From Faecalicatena orotica (GTDB lineage Bacteria > Bacillota > Clostridia > Lachnospirales > Lachnospiraceae): DNA of 64,000 nucleotides. The first letter of the stretch is position 1, and every line of letters starts with the position of its first letter. Under the pieces are notes generated by a model, which had not been told where the DNA came from, did no database searches, and worked only from the letters and a program-made list of their open reading frames with translations. Shown piece by piece: positions 44,448 to 52,574 of this stretch. The position numbers and the translations under genes are program-made. The stretch spans positions 186,001 to 250,000 of the forward strand of contig NZ_QGDL01000003.1 of the NCBI RefSeq assembly GCF_003149245.1, written 5' to 3'.

Positions 44448-45530
44448 TTACAGATTCTCCTCCTCGAACTTCTTCATAAATGCAACGAGTGCTTCCACTC
44501 CTTCATATGGCATGGCATTATAAATACTTGCGCGCATTCCGCCCACGCTTCTGTGCCCTTTCAGGTTCTCAAGGCCTGCCGCTTTCGCCTCTTTCACAAA
44601 CCTGGCATCCAAATCAGCATCTCCTGTCACAAACGGGACGTTCATCAGGGAGCGGTCTTTCTTCTCTACCGTGCCTTTAAACAGTCTGCTCTGGTCGAGG
44701 AAATCATACAGAAGGGCTGCTTTCTTTTCATTGCGTTCCTTCATAGCTTCCAGGCCGCCCATAGCCTTCAGCCATTTAAATACTTTTCCACAGATATAGA
44801 TTCCATATGCCGGTGGAGTGTTATAGAGGGACTTCGCATCTGCGTGTGTCTTATATGTAAGCATTGTCGGTGTGCCCGGCAGTACATCCTCTGTAATCAG
44901 GTCTTCACGGATAATGACAATAACCATACCGGCCGGCCCGATATTTTTCTGGACTCCGCCATAGATAATTCCATATTTTGTGACATCAACAGGCTCTGAT
45001 AAAAAGCAGGAAGATACATCTGCAACAAGAATCTTACCCTTTGTATTCGGAAGCTCTTTGAATTTTGTTCCATAGATCGTATTATTCTCACAGATGTAAA
45101 CATAATCTGCATCTTCTGAAACAGGAAGATCTGAGCAGTCCGGGATATAAGAAAATGTCTTGTCTTCTGAAGAAGCGATTTTATTGACTTTCCCGTATTT
45201 TGCGGCCTCACTGGCAGCCTTCTTTGCCCACTGGCCCGTCACAATATAATCTGCAACCCTGTTCTTCATCAGGTTCATCGGGATCATGGCAAACTGCTGG
45301 GAAGCCCCCCCCTGAAGGAACAGCACCTTATAGTTGTCAGGAATATTCATAAGCTCCCTGAGATCAGCCTCGGCTGTACCTATAATTTCCTCGAAAGCCT
45401 TTGAGCGATGACTCATTTCCATTACCGACATTCCGGTCCCGTTGTAATCTAACATTTCTTCTGCTGCTGACTTTAATACTTCCTCCGGTAATACTGCCGG
45501 TCCTGCTGAAAAATTGTACACTCTACCCAT
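44448..45530 (-). CDS. serC: Phosphoserine aminotransferase
   Basis: 360 residues, the usual size. N-terminal YNFSAGPAVLPEEV, QGGASQQFAMIPMN, the PLP-lysine segment GGVQKNIGPAG and C-terminal GHRSVGGMRASIYNAM are diagnostic. Second step of serine synthesis. The start at 45530 has AGGAGG upstream; the frame extends 19 codons further without a site. It lies 69 bases after ilvB with an intervening hairpin, and runs into serA. Confidence 0.97.
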   Translation of the reverse strand: MGRVYNFSAGPAVLPEEVLKSAAEEMLDYNGTGMSVMEMSHRSKAFEEIIGTAEADLRELMNIPDNYKVLFLQGGASQQFAMIPMNLMKNRVADYIVTGQWAKKAASEAAKYGKVNKIASSEDKTFSYIPDCSDLPVSEDADYVYICENNTIYGTKFKELPNTKGKILVADVSSCFLSEPVDVTKYGIIYGGVQKNIGPAGMVIVIIREDLITEDVLPGTPTMLTYKTHADAKSLYNTPPAYGIYICGKVFKWLKAMGGLEAMKERNEKKAALLYDFLDQSRLFKGTVEKKDRSLMNVPFVTGDADLDARFVKEAKAAGLENLKGHRSVGGMRASIYNAMPYEGVEALVAFMKKFEEENL

Positions 45531-45567
45531 TTCTAATTTCCTCCTGAACATATTTATCAAATCCAAC

Positions 45568-45595
45568 ATCCCGGCATGTACATGCACGGCGGGAT
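45568..45595 (-). other. Hairpin between ilvB and serC
   Basis: ATCCCG and CGGGAT ends enclose the perfect palindrome GCATGTACATGC; AACATAT (45547-45553) and ATATGTT (45594-45600) can extend the stem. There is no T run, so it looks like a processing or stability element, not a terminator. Confidence 0.45.
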
Positions 45596-45599
45596 ATGT

Positions 45600-47282
45600 T
45601 TAACGGTGGTTCATATCGTTCTCGTCAAAAGCCTCACTGATTGCGGCTCCTGGTGCTACCATAGGCCATACTTTATCGTCTGAATCAATCTGGCAGTCGA
45701 TCACGATTGGTTTTTTCAATTCCATTGCTTTTGCAAAAGCTTCTTTAAACTCATCCTGTGTTGTCACACGGATGCCCTCTGCACCCATAGCCTCTGCAAG
45801 CTTCACGAAATCTACGGCGTCGTTCAGCACAGTTGCGGAGTAACGCTGTTCGTAGAACAGATTCTGCCACTGGCGCACCATTCCGAGGACATGGTTATTA
45901 ATCACGACCTGGATAACAGGAATCTGGTATCTGGCTGCCGTAGCAATCTCATTCATATTCATGCGGAAACAACCGTCCCCTGCAATATTTACAACGAGCT
46001 TATCCGGGCACCCCATCTTAGCGCCGAGTGAAGCGCCGAGTCCATAACCCATCGTGCCAAGGCCCCCTGATGTCAGGAAGGTGCGCGGTTTTGTATATTT
46101 ATAAAATTGTGCGGCCCACATCTGGTGCTGGCCTACCTCTGTAACAATGAGGGCGTCACCCTTTGTCTGCCTGTAAATTTCTTCTACGACAAAAGGTCCT
46201 GTCAGCATATCTGTATGATAACTGAGCGGATATTTCTCTTTATATTCCTGAATCTTCTTCATCCAGTCCGGGTGGGACTGCTGTGTCAGTTTCGCATTTA
46301 CCCTGCTTAAGACTTCCTTTAAGTCTCCGACAACGCCGTCAGTGATAATGACATTCTTATTCATCTCGGCCGCGTCGATATCAAACTGGAGAATCTTCGC
46401 GTTTTTAGCAAACTTCTTTGTATTTCCCGTGACACGGTCACTGAACCTGGCCCCGATTACGATCAGCAGGTCACATTCACTGACCCCGTAATTGGACGTC
46501 TTCGTACCGTGCATGCCAAGCATGCCTGTGTACCGCTCATCGGTTCCCGGAAATGCGCCTTTTCCCATAAGGGAATCTGTAACAGGTGCATCTGCTTTGT
46601 CTACAAACTCTTTCAGTTCTTCGCTGGCGCCGGAAAGTACGGCACCGCCGCCGACAAAGATGAACGGCCTCTTTGCCTTGCTGATCAGGGAGACAGCCGT
46701 ATCAACGTCCTTCTCACAGATATCTTCTGCATCCATAGGCTGTACAGGCTTAATTTCTACCGGTTTGTAATCTGCCTTATTACTGGTTACATCCTTTGGT
46801 ATATCGATCAGGACAGGTCCCGGCCTTCCGGTCTGGGCTATCTTAAACGCCTTGCGTATGGTCTCTGCCAGTTTGCTTACATCTTTTACAATATAGTTAT
46901 GCTTTGTAATAGGCATGGTGATCCCGGCAATATCGATTTCCTGAAAACTGTCTTTACCAAGAAGTGATACCCCTACGTTACAGGTAATTGCCACTACAGG
47001 TATGGAATCCATATAAGCAGTCGCAATCCCTGTGACCAGATTCGTAGCCCCCGGTCCACTGGTGGCAAAGCACACACCAACTTTTCCCGTGGCTCTTGCG
47101 TATCCATCTGCCGCATGTGCAGCTCCCTGCTCATGGGATGTCAGGATATGCCTGATTTCATCACTATGTTTATATAATGCATCATATACATTCAAAATTG
47201 CTCCGCCCGGATACCCAAAAACAGTATCCACGCCCTGCTCTTTTAAACATTCGATTACAATCTCTGCTCCATTTAAATGCAT
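45600..47282 (-). CDS. ilvB: Acetolactate synthase large subunit
   Basis: 560 residues, thiamine-diphosphate enzyme. Catalytic Glu in TSHEQGAAHAADGYAR near residue 50; FAD/linker region KGAFPGTDERYTGMLGMHG; cofactor motif GDGCFRMNMNEIATAARYQIPV with later NNHVLGMVRQWQ. It makes acetolactate or acetohydroxybutyrate, the first common step of branched-chain amino-acid synthesis. It starts 12 bases after ilvD. No gene for the regulatory small subunit (ilvN/ilvH) is nearby. Confidence 0.94.
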   Translation of the reverse strand: MHLNGAEIVIECLKEQGVDTVFGYPGGAILNVYDALYKHSDEIRHILTSHEQGAAHAADGYARATGKVGVCFATSGPGATNLVTGIATAYMDSIPVVAITCNVGVSLLGKDSFQEIDIAGITMPITKHNYIVKDVSKLAETIRKAFKIAQTGRPGPVLIDIPKDVTSNKADYKPVEIKPVQPMDAEDICEKDVDTAVSLISKAKRPFIFVGGGAVLSGASEELKEFVDKADAPVTDSLMGKGAFPGTDERYTGMLGMHGTKTSNYGVSECDLLIVIGARFSDRVTGNTKKFAKNAKILQFDIDAAEMNKNVIITDGVVGDLKEVLSRVNAKLTQQSHPDWMKKIQEYKEKYPLSYHTDMLTGPFVVEEIYRQTKGDALIVTEVGQHQMWAAQFYKYTKPRTFLTSGGLGTMGYGLGASLGAKMGCPDKLVVNIAGDGCFRMNMNEIATAARYQIPVIQVVINNHVLGMVRQWQNLFYEQRYSATVLNDAVDFVKLAEAMGAEGIRVTTQDEFKEAFAKAMELKKPIVIDCQIDSDDKVWPMVAPGAAISEAFDENDMNHR

Positions 47283-47294
47283 GGTCAGAACCTC

Positions 47295-48968
47295 CTAATT
47301 TTTCTTTGGTACTTCCAGAATCGCTCCTCTGTTTCCTGAGCTGACCATGGACGCATACCTCGCAAGATATCCGGTCGTGATCTCAGGTTCTTTCGGCTGC
47401 CATTTTGCTCTCCTTGCCTCCAGCTCTTCAGCAGAAACATCCAGATCCAGTGTCAGCTCCGGAATGTTGATCTTTATGATATCCCCTTCTTCCACAAGCG
47501 CGATCGGGCCGCCTACAGCCGCCTCCGGTGATACATGGCCAATGGATGCACCTCTGGATGCGCCACTGAAACGGCCATCCGTGATCAGGGCAACAGAGGA
47601 ACCGAGGCCGTAGCCTGCAATGGCAGAAGTCGGGTTCAGCATTTCCCGCATTCCCGGTCCGCCTTTTGGTCCTTCATAGCGGATTACAATGACGTCACCT
47701 GCATTGATCTTCCCGGTCTTGATTGCTTCCGTTGCTGCTTCGTCACTCTCGAAGATCCTTGCCGGCCCTTCGTGCACAAGCATTTCCGGAACGACTGCGG
47801 AACGTTTTACAACGCTTCCGTCAGGAGCAAGATTTCCTTTTAAGACAGCAATTCCACCAGTCTCACTGTATGGATTTTCAATCGGGCGGATAACCTCAGG
47901 ATTATGGTTGATGCATCCCTCAATATTCTCACCAACGGTTTTTCCTGTTACGGTCAGACAATCTGTATGCAGCAGTCCTTTTTTATTCAGTTCGTTCATG
48001 ACGGCATATACACCGCCTGCCTCATTTAAGTCTTCAATATATGTAGGCCCCGCCGGTGCCAGATGGCAGAGGTTCGGAGTCTTTTCACTGATCGTATTCG
48101 CAAACTCAATCTCAAAATCCATACCAATCTCATGGGCAATAGCCGGGAGGTGCAGCATACTGTTCGTAGAACATCCGAGTGCCATGTCCACGGTCAGTGC
48201 ATTGAGGATTGCTTCCTCTGTCATAATATCTCTCGGACGGATATTCTTTCTTACAAGCTCCATGACCTGCATACCTGCATGTTTTGCCAGCTGGAGCCTT
48301 GCGGAATATACGGCCGGAATCGTTCCGTTTCCTTTAAGACCCATTCCAAGTGCCTCTGTCAGGCAGTTCATGCTGTTGGCTGTATACATTCCCGAGCAGG
48401 AACCGCATGTCGGACATGCTTTGTTTTCAAATTCGCATAAGTCTTCTTCAGACATTGTTCCTGCAGCATAGGAGCCAACTGCCTCAAACATACTGGAGAG
48501 ACTGGTCTTGCTGCCCTTTACATGGCCTGCAAGCATCGGACCGCCGCTGACAAAAATAGTCGGTACATTGATTCTTGCGGCTGCCATCAGAAGTCCGGGC
48601 ACATTCTTATCACAGTTTGGAATCATGACGAGCGCATCAAACTGGTGGGCCATCGCCAGAGCCTCCGTAGAATCCGCGATCAGATCTCTTGTAACAAGGG
48701 AATACTTCATTCCCACATGCCCCATGGCGATTCCGTCACATACAGCGATTGCAGGAACCATGATCGGAGTTCCCCCTGCCATAGCCACGCCCATCTTAAC
48801 CGCTTCTGCAATTTTATCCAGATTCATATGCCCCGGGACAATCTCGTTATAAGAACTGACAACACCTACCAGTGGTCTGTCAAGCTCCTCCTGTGTCATT
48901 CCCAGTGCATTGAACAGGGAACGGTGGGGAGCCTGCTGTGCTCCTTTTGTTACTGTATCACTTCTCAT
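47295..48968 (-). CDS. ilvD: Dihydroxy-acid dehydratase
   Basis: 557 residues. Fe-S ligand Cys residues lie in [10 protein letters not shown] and [18 protein letters not shown]; the C-terminal [22 protein letters not shown] is diagnostic. It makes the 2-keto acids of valine and isoleucine and is oxygen-sensitive if the cluster is [4Fe-4S]. It precedes ilvB closely and follows leuB by 105 bases; the ketol-acid reductoisomerase gene ilvC is not in the window. Confidence 0.97.
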   Translation of the reverse strand: MRSDTVTKGAQQAPHRSLFNALGMTQEELDRPLVGVVSSYNEIVPGHMNLDKIAEAVKMGVAMAGGTPIMVPAIAVCDGIAMGHVGMKYSLVTRDLIADSTEALAMAHQFDALVMIPNCDKNVPGLLMAAARINVPTIFVSGGPMLAGHVKGSKTSLSSMFEAVGSYAAGTMSEEDLCEFENKACPTCGSCSGMYTANSMNCLTEALGMGLKGNGTIPAVYSARLQLAKHAGMQVMELVRKNIRPRDIMTEEAILNALTVDMALGCSTNSMLHLPAIAHEIGMDFEIEFANTISEKTPNLCHLAPAGPTYIEDLNEAGGVYAVMNELNKKGLLHTDCLTVTGKTVGENIEGCINHNPEVIRPIENPYSETGGIAVLKGNLAPDGSVVKRSAVVPEMLVHEGPARIFESDEAATEAIKTGKINAGDVIVIRYEGPKGGPGMREMLNPTSAIAGYGLGSSVALITDGRFSGASRGASIGHVSPEAAVGGPIALVEEGDIIKINIPELTLDLDVSAEELEARRAKWQPKEPEITTGYLARYASMVSSGNRGAILEVPKKN

Positions 48969-49073
48969 CTTAAAAACCTCACTTTCTACTTATGCCGCAA
49001 AAGCTTCATATATGTTATGTTTCGTTACAGTTCATACTATGTTTCCTGATATCTGACTTATACGCATTCACCT

Positions 49074-50162
49074 TTATAAGTGAATATAAGAACAGATTCT
49101 GTCCCCCATCTCAGAAGTCGAAATCTGCGTCTTTCCTTCAGACATAATGTCTATTGTGCGGTATCCGTCTTTTAATACCTGTGAAACCGCATTCTCTATC
49201 GCTTCTGCCTCCTGATCCAGATCAAAAGAAAAGCGAAGCATCATCGCTGCAGACAATATCGTAGCAATTGGATTTGCAATCCCTTTTCCTGCAATATCCG
49301 GTGCAGACCCGCCGCTCGGCTCATATAGGCCAAACTTCGTCTCATTCAGGCTTGCCGATGCGAGCATTCCGATGGATCCTGTCACCATGCTGGCCTCATC
49401 CGAAAGAATGTCTCCGAACATATTCTCAGTCAGAATTACATCGAACTGCCTCGGGTCCTTTACGAGCTGCATCGCACAGTTGTCGACGAGCATATTCTCC
49501 AGCGTCACTTCAGGATAGTCCGCTGCAACCTCCTCCACAACTTTTCTCCAGAGTCTGGAGGAATCCAGTACATTTGCCTTATCAACACTCGTCACCTTTT
49601 TGCGCCGTTTCATGGCAATATCGAAACCGCGTTTTGCAATTCTGCGTATTTCGTTCTCATTATATGTAAGCTCATCCGTGGCGGTCATGACGCCGTCTAC
49701 TTCAACAGTCTTTCTTTCTCCAAAATACAGACCTCCGGTCAGCTCGCGCATAATCATCATGTCAAATCCGCCGTCTGTAATCTCTTCCTTCAGGGGACAG
49801 GCCCCTTTCAGTTCATCATAGAGCACTGCAGGACGCAGGTTGGCGAACAGGTTCAGCTCCTTGCGGATCTTCAGAAGTCCTGCTTCCGGCCTTTTGGAAG
49901 GCTCCAGCTGATACCAGGGAGAAGTCTTGGCATCTCCGCCGATAGACCCCATCAGTACCGCATCACTCGCTTTCGCCGCCTCAATCGTTTCATCCGTCAG
50001 AGGCACCCCATGTACATCAATAGAAGCCCCGCCCATTAAAAGCTGCGTATAAATACATTCATGTCCGTATACTTCTCCCGTTTTATCCAGTACCTTCATA
50101 GCCTCCGTCACAATCTCCGGCCCGATACCGTCTCCTTTAATGACTCCAATATTCAGTCTCAT
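49074..50162 (-). CDS. leuB: 3-isopropylmalate dehydrogenase
   Basis: 362 residues, typical LeuB length. [13 protein letters not shown] at the start, [13 protein letters not shown], the substrate/metal segment and C-terminal [29 protein letters not shown] as a block are those of LeuB. It oxidises isopropylmalate in leucine synthesis. The start at 50162 has GAAGGGTG upstream; the longer frame would start inside the promoter. It is probably the first gene of a leuB-ilvD-ilvB-serC-serA cluster; leuA and leuCD are absent here. Confidence 0.96.
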   Translation of the reverse strand: MRLNIGVIKGDGIGPEIVTEAMKVLDKTGEVYGHECIYTQLLMGGASIDVHGVPLTDETIEAAKASDAVLMGSIGGDAKTSPWYQLEPSKRPEAGLLKIRKELNLFANLRPAVLYDELKGACPLKEEITDGGFDMMIMRELTGGLYFGERKTVEVDGVMTATDELTYNENEIRRIAKRGFDIAMKRRKKVTSVDKANVLDSSRLWRKVVEEVAADYPEVTLENMLVDNCAMQLVKDPRQFDVILTENMFGDILSDEASMVTGSIGMLASASLNETKFGLYEPSGGSAPDIAGKGIANPIATILSAAMMLRFSFDLDQEAEAIENAVSQVLKDGYRTIDIMSEGKTQISTSEMGDRICSYIHL

Positions 50163-50186
50163 ATCAAACAACACCCTTCTACAAGA

Positions 50187-50234
50187 ATTAAAAATACTAT
50201 TTTTAATAATACCGTATTTTTCGGCACGTTTCAA
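50187..50234 (-). promoter_or_regulatory. leuB promoter with palindromic operator
   Basis: TTGAAA (50229-50234) and TATTAT (50206-50211) are 17 bases apart on the minus strand. The palindrome ATTAAAAATA-C-TATTTTTAAT (50187-50207, 10-bp perfect arms) covers the predicted transcript start. No T-box leader motif was found, so control by a DNA-binding repressor is more likely. Confidence 0.65.
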
Positions 50235-50289
50235 CCCTTTAATTCGTAAAAGTGGAAATGGGGGGTGAGAATTTTGTAGACTGGTGTAC

Positions 50290-50534
50290 GCTTTCGAGGG
50301 AGGACGGGGTGTTTACGGGGACGGTATTGGGGGTTAAACGGGTCTAATGAAACAGGCGCAGGAAATGCAGGCACCGCCCGCATGCGACCAAACGCCTGAT
50401 GCGTTTGCTCTGTAGCCGGCTTGAAATCAGGCTTGGTGAGCCTGATTTCATCCTGCATTTCCTGTGCCTGTTTCACAAGGCCCGCTAATCCCCCAACAAC
50501 GCCCCCGTAAACACCCCCGCCCTCCCTCGAAAGC
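50290..50534 (+). repeat. Large structured inverted repeat, element 1
   Basis: Left arm 50290-50371 and right arm 50452-50534 are complementary over about 80 positions with about a dozen differences. Similar but weaker pairing continues outward to about 50261 and 50569. The tip (50371-50453) holds two perfect hairpins: A, AAACGC-CTGAT-GCGTTT (390-406 of this kilobase, i.e. 50390-50406), and B, GAAATCAGGC-TTGGTGA-GCCTGATTTC (50423-50449). No credible protein frame is present; one 81-codon frame on the minus strand is a by-product of the arms. Orientation is assigned by the tip. It is a homologue of element 2 in opposite orientation. It could be a structured RNA, a mobile palindrome or a DNA hairpin site; the window does not decide. 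Confidence 0.85.
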
Positions 50535-50658
50535 TGCGCTCATCCAACCGCAATAAAACACCCCACCCGAAAGGATTTCGGCGGAAAAACGAGGCCAGAT
50601 ATTTCATTCCTAAAATTTACAATGCTTTCAAATTAAGTCCAACAGCGCCCCTGCCCCA

Positions 50659-50685
50659 CATCCCCCCGCGGTCAGCAGGGGGATG
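50659..50685. repeat. Small inverted repeat between the two large elements
   Basis: CATCCCCC (50659-50666) pairs with GGGGGATG (50678-50685). No T run follows on either strand. The surrounding stretch 50570-50710 shows nothing else I can name. Confidence 0.5.
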
Positions 50686-50710
50686 AAGTTTTCTGGTTTG
50701 AATAACGCAG

Positions 50711-50958
50711 CCCGTCAGGGCCTGCGGGATGCTTTCGGGAGGGCATTTAAGTGCGCGAATAGAGGCACTTGCAGAAAAAGAGCGGGATTTCATGGATGAA
50801 AATTGTTTACCAAAACAATTTTCAAGACGGCCTGAGCCGGGTAATCATCAAGATTACCCGGTGAATGGCTGTCGGTTCCATGAAATCCCGCTCTTTTTCT
50901 GTTAGTGCCTCTTCGCAAACGGCCTGTCCCCCGGAAGCATCCCGCAGGACCTGACGGG
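50711..50958 (-). repeat. Large structured inverted repeat, element 2
   Basis: Left arm 50711-50796 and right arm 50877-50958 match almost perfectly at their outer 30 and inner 35 positions, with a divergent internal loop between. Read on the minus strand, the tip has hairpin A, CCGGGTAATC-TTGAT-GATTACCCGG (50837-50861), and hairpin B, an 11-bp perfect stem GAAAATTGTTT closed by loop TGGT (50798-50823). Linkers and loops match element 1 while the stem sequences do not. It lies about 40 bases downstream of yajC and would be transcribed by read-through from it. Confidence 0.85.
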
Positions 50959-50999
50959 CGGACTACTCACCAATCAAATAACAAACTCTCTCTCCGTAC

Positions 51000-51305
51000 T
51001 TACTCCGCAGACGGCTTCTCGATCTGTGCGATTGCAGCTTTCTGCATTGGTATACGGCAGTTTTTGTTATTTCCGAATTCTACGATTACGTCATCATCTG
51101 TGATATCGATTATTACACCGTAAAAACCGCTTGTTGTTAATGCGGTATCGCCTACTTCCATTGTTGAGAGCATTGCCTGCACTCTCTTCTGCTCTTTTTT
51201 CTGAGGGCGCATGAGCAGGAACCACATACCACCGATGATTACTACATAAATCAGGATGATACCACCCATTCCTGTTGCTCCGCCTGCAGCTAATAAACCA
51301 TTCAT
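51000..51305 (-). CDS. yajC: Preprotein translocase accessory subunit YajC
   Basis: 101 residues. A single membrane helix at about 15-36 (GGIILIYVVIIGGMWFLLM) is followed by the family signature RPQKKEQKRVQAML and a small cytoplasmic domain (MEVGDTALTTSGFYGVI). It associates with SecDF and the Sec translocon. It lies downstream of tgt, a conserved pairing, with a 105-base gap. An AGGAGG site precedes the ATG. Confidence 0.96.
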   Translation of the reverse strand: MNGLLAAGGATGMGGIILIYVVIIGGMWFLLMRPQKKEQKRVQAMLSTMEVGDTALTTSGFYGVIIDITDDDVIVEFGNNKNCRIPMQKAAIAQIEKPSAE

Positions 51306-51410
51306 CTTATTTCCTCCTAATTACTATCTTCAAACAATAAGTCTACTATACACAAAAATGGATGATTCTTCAAGTATCTTTTAGAATTTCCGCATATTTT
51401 TATGAATTTT

Positions 51411-52547
51411 TTATATGTCTTTTCCGTTTTTCATACCTTCGAGTTTCTTTTCCTTATATGACTTGTATTCTCCTGCTTCGATCGCTGCACGGATTTCTTC
51501 CATCATGGTATTATAAAAATACAGGTTGTGCAGGACGCAGAGGCGCATACCAAGCATCTCTTTAGCCTTCAGGAGGTGTCGGATGTATCCCCTGCTGTAG
51601 CTTCTGCAGGCCGGACACTGGCAGCCTTCTTCAATCGGACTGTCATCCAGTTCGAACTTTGCATTAAACAGGTTCAGTTTTCCGTGGTTGGTATAGACGT
51701 GGCCATGCCTTCCGTTTCTGGTTGGATACACACAGTCAAAGAAATCCACGCCTCTTTCTACTCCCTCCAGGATGTTAGCCGGGGTCCCGACGCCCATCAG
51801 ATAAGTAGGCTTCTCAACCGGAAGGTAAGGAACGACTGCCTCCAGAATGCGGTACATCTCCTCATGGCTCTCTCCTACGGCAAGACCGCCGATGGCATAT
51901 CCATCCAGTTCCATTTCCGTAATCTGCTTTGCATGTTCGACGCGGATATCCTCGTAAATGCCACCCTGGTTAATTCCGAAAAGCATCTGTTTCTGGTTGA
52001 TCGTATCGGGCAGGGAATTTAAACGGTCCATCTCGGTCCTGCAGCGTGCAAGCCAGCGTGTTGTTCTGGCCACGGAATCTCTCATATATTCTCTGTCTGC
52101 GATACTGGACGGACATTCATCGAATGCCATCGCAATGGTGGACGCAAGGTTGGACTGAATCTGCATACTTTCCTCCGGGCCCATGAATATCTTGCGGCCA
52201 TCAACGTGGGAATGGAAATGAACACCCTCCTCCCTGATCTTGCGGAGGTCTGAAAGTGAAAACACCTGAAATCCGCCGGAATCCGTGAGAATTGGCTTGT
52301 CCCAGTTCATAAACTTATGAAGGCCGCCCATTTTTTTCACAACCTCATCTCCCGGGCGCACGTGAAGGTGATAGGTGTTCGATAATTCTACCTGTGTCTT
52401 GATTCCTCTCAAATCATCTGTGGAAACCGCACCTTTGATCGCTGCCGCTGTTCCCACATTCATAAATACCGGCGTCTCAATGACCCCGTGGACCGTATGA
52501 AAACGGCCCCGCTTAGCAAGACCGTCTCTTTTGATTAATTCGTACAT
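51411..52547 (-). CDS. tgt: Queuine/preQ1 tRNA-ribosyltransferase
   Basis: 378 residues. Active-site Asp in ILTDSGGFQVFSL; nucleophile region VDFFDCVYPTRNGRHG; zinc ligands CQCPACRSYSRGYIRHLL with a later LCVLHNL. In bacteria it exchanges guanine 34 for preQ1 in GUN-anticodon tRNAs. It lies 27 bases after the L,D-transpeptidase gene, so both may share a transcript. Confidence 0.97.
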   Translation of the reverse strand: MYELIKRDGLAKRGRFHTVHGVIETPVFMNVGTAAAIKGAVSTDDLRGIKTQVELSNTYHLHVRPGDEVVKKMGGLHKFMNWDKPILTDSGGFQVFSLSDLRKIREEGVHFHSHVDGRKIFMGPEESMQIQSNLASTIAMAFDECPSSIADREYMRDSVARTTRWLARCRTEMDRLNSLPDTINQKQMLFGINQGGIYEDIRVEHAKQITEMELDGYAIGGLAVGESHEEMYRILEAVVPYLPVEKPTYLMGVGTPANILEGVERGVDFFDCVYPTRNGRHGHVYTNHGKLNLFNAKFELDDSPIEEGCQCPACRSYSRGYIRHLLKAKEMLGMRLCVLHNLYFYNTMMEEIRAAIEAGEYKSYKEKKLEGMKNGKDI

Positions 52548-52574
52548 AGTTACCTCGTTGTATTTTTTTCCTGA

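Noticed and set aside
50163-50260. Possible T-box or other amino-acid riboswitch before leuB
   Set aside because: The leader is only about 40 bases after the promoter, and no T-box sequence or terminator/antiterminator pair is present.
50231-50476. An 81-codon minus-strand frame in the structured region
   Set aside because: It overlaps the arms and tip of element 1 and the leuB promoter, has no convincing ribosome-binding site, and its composition follows from the palindrome.
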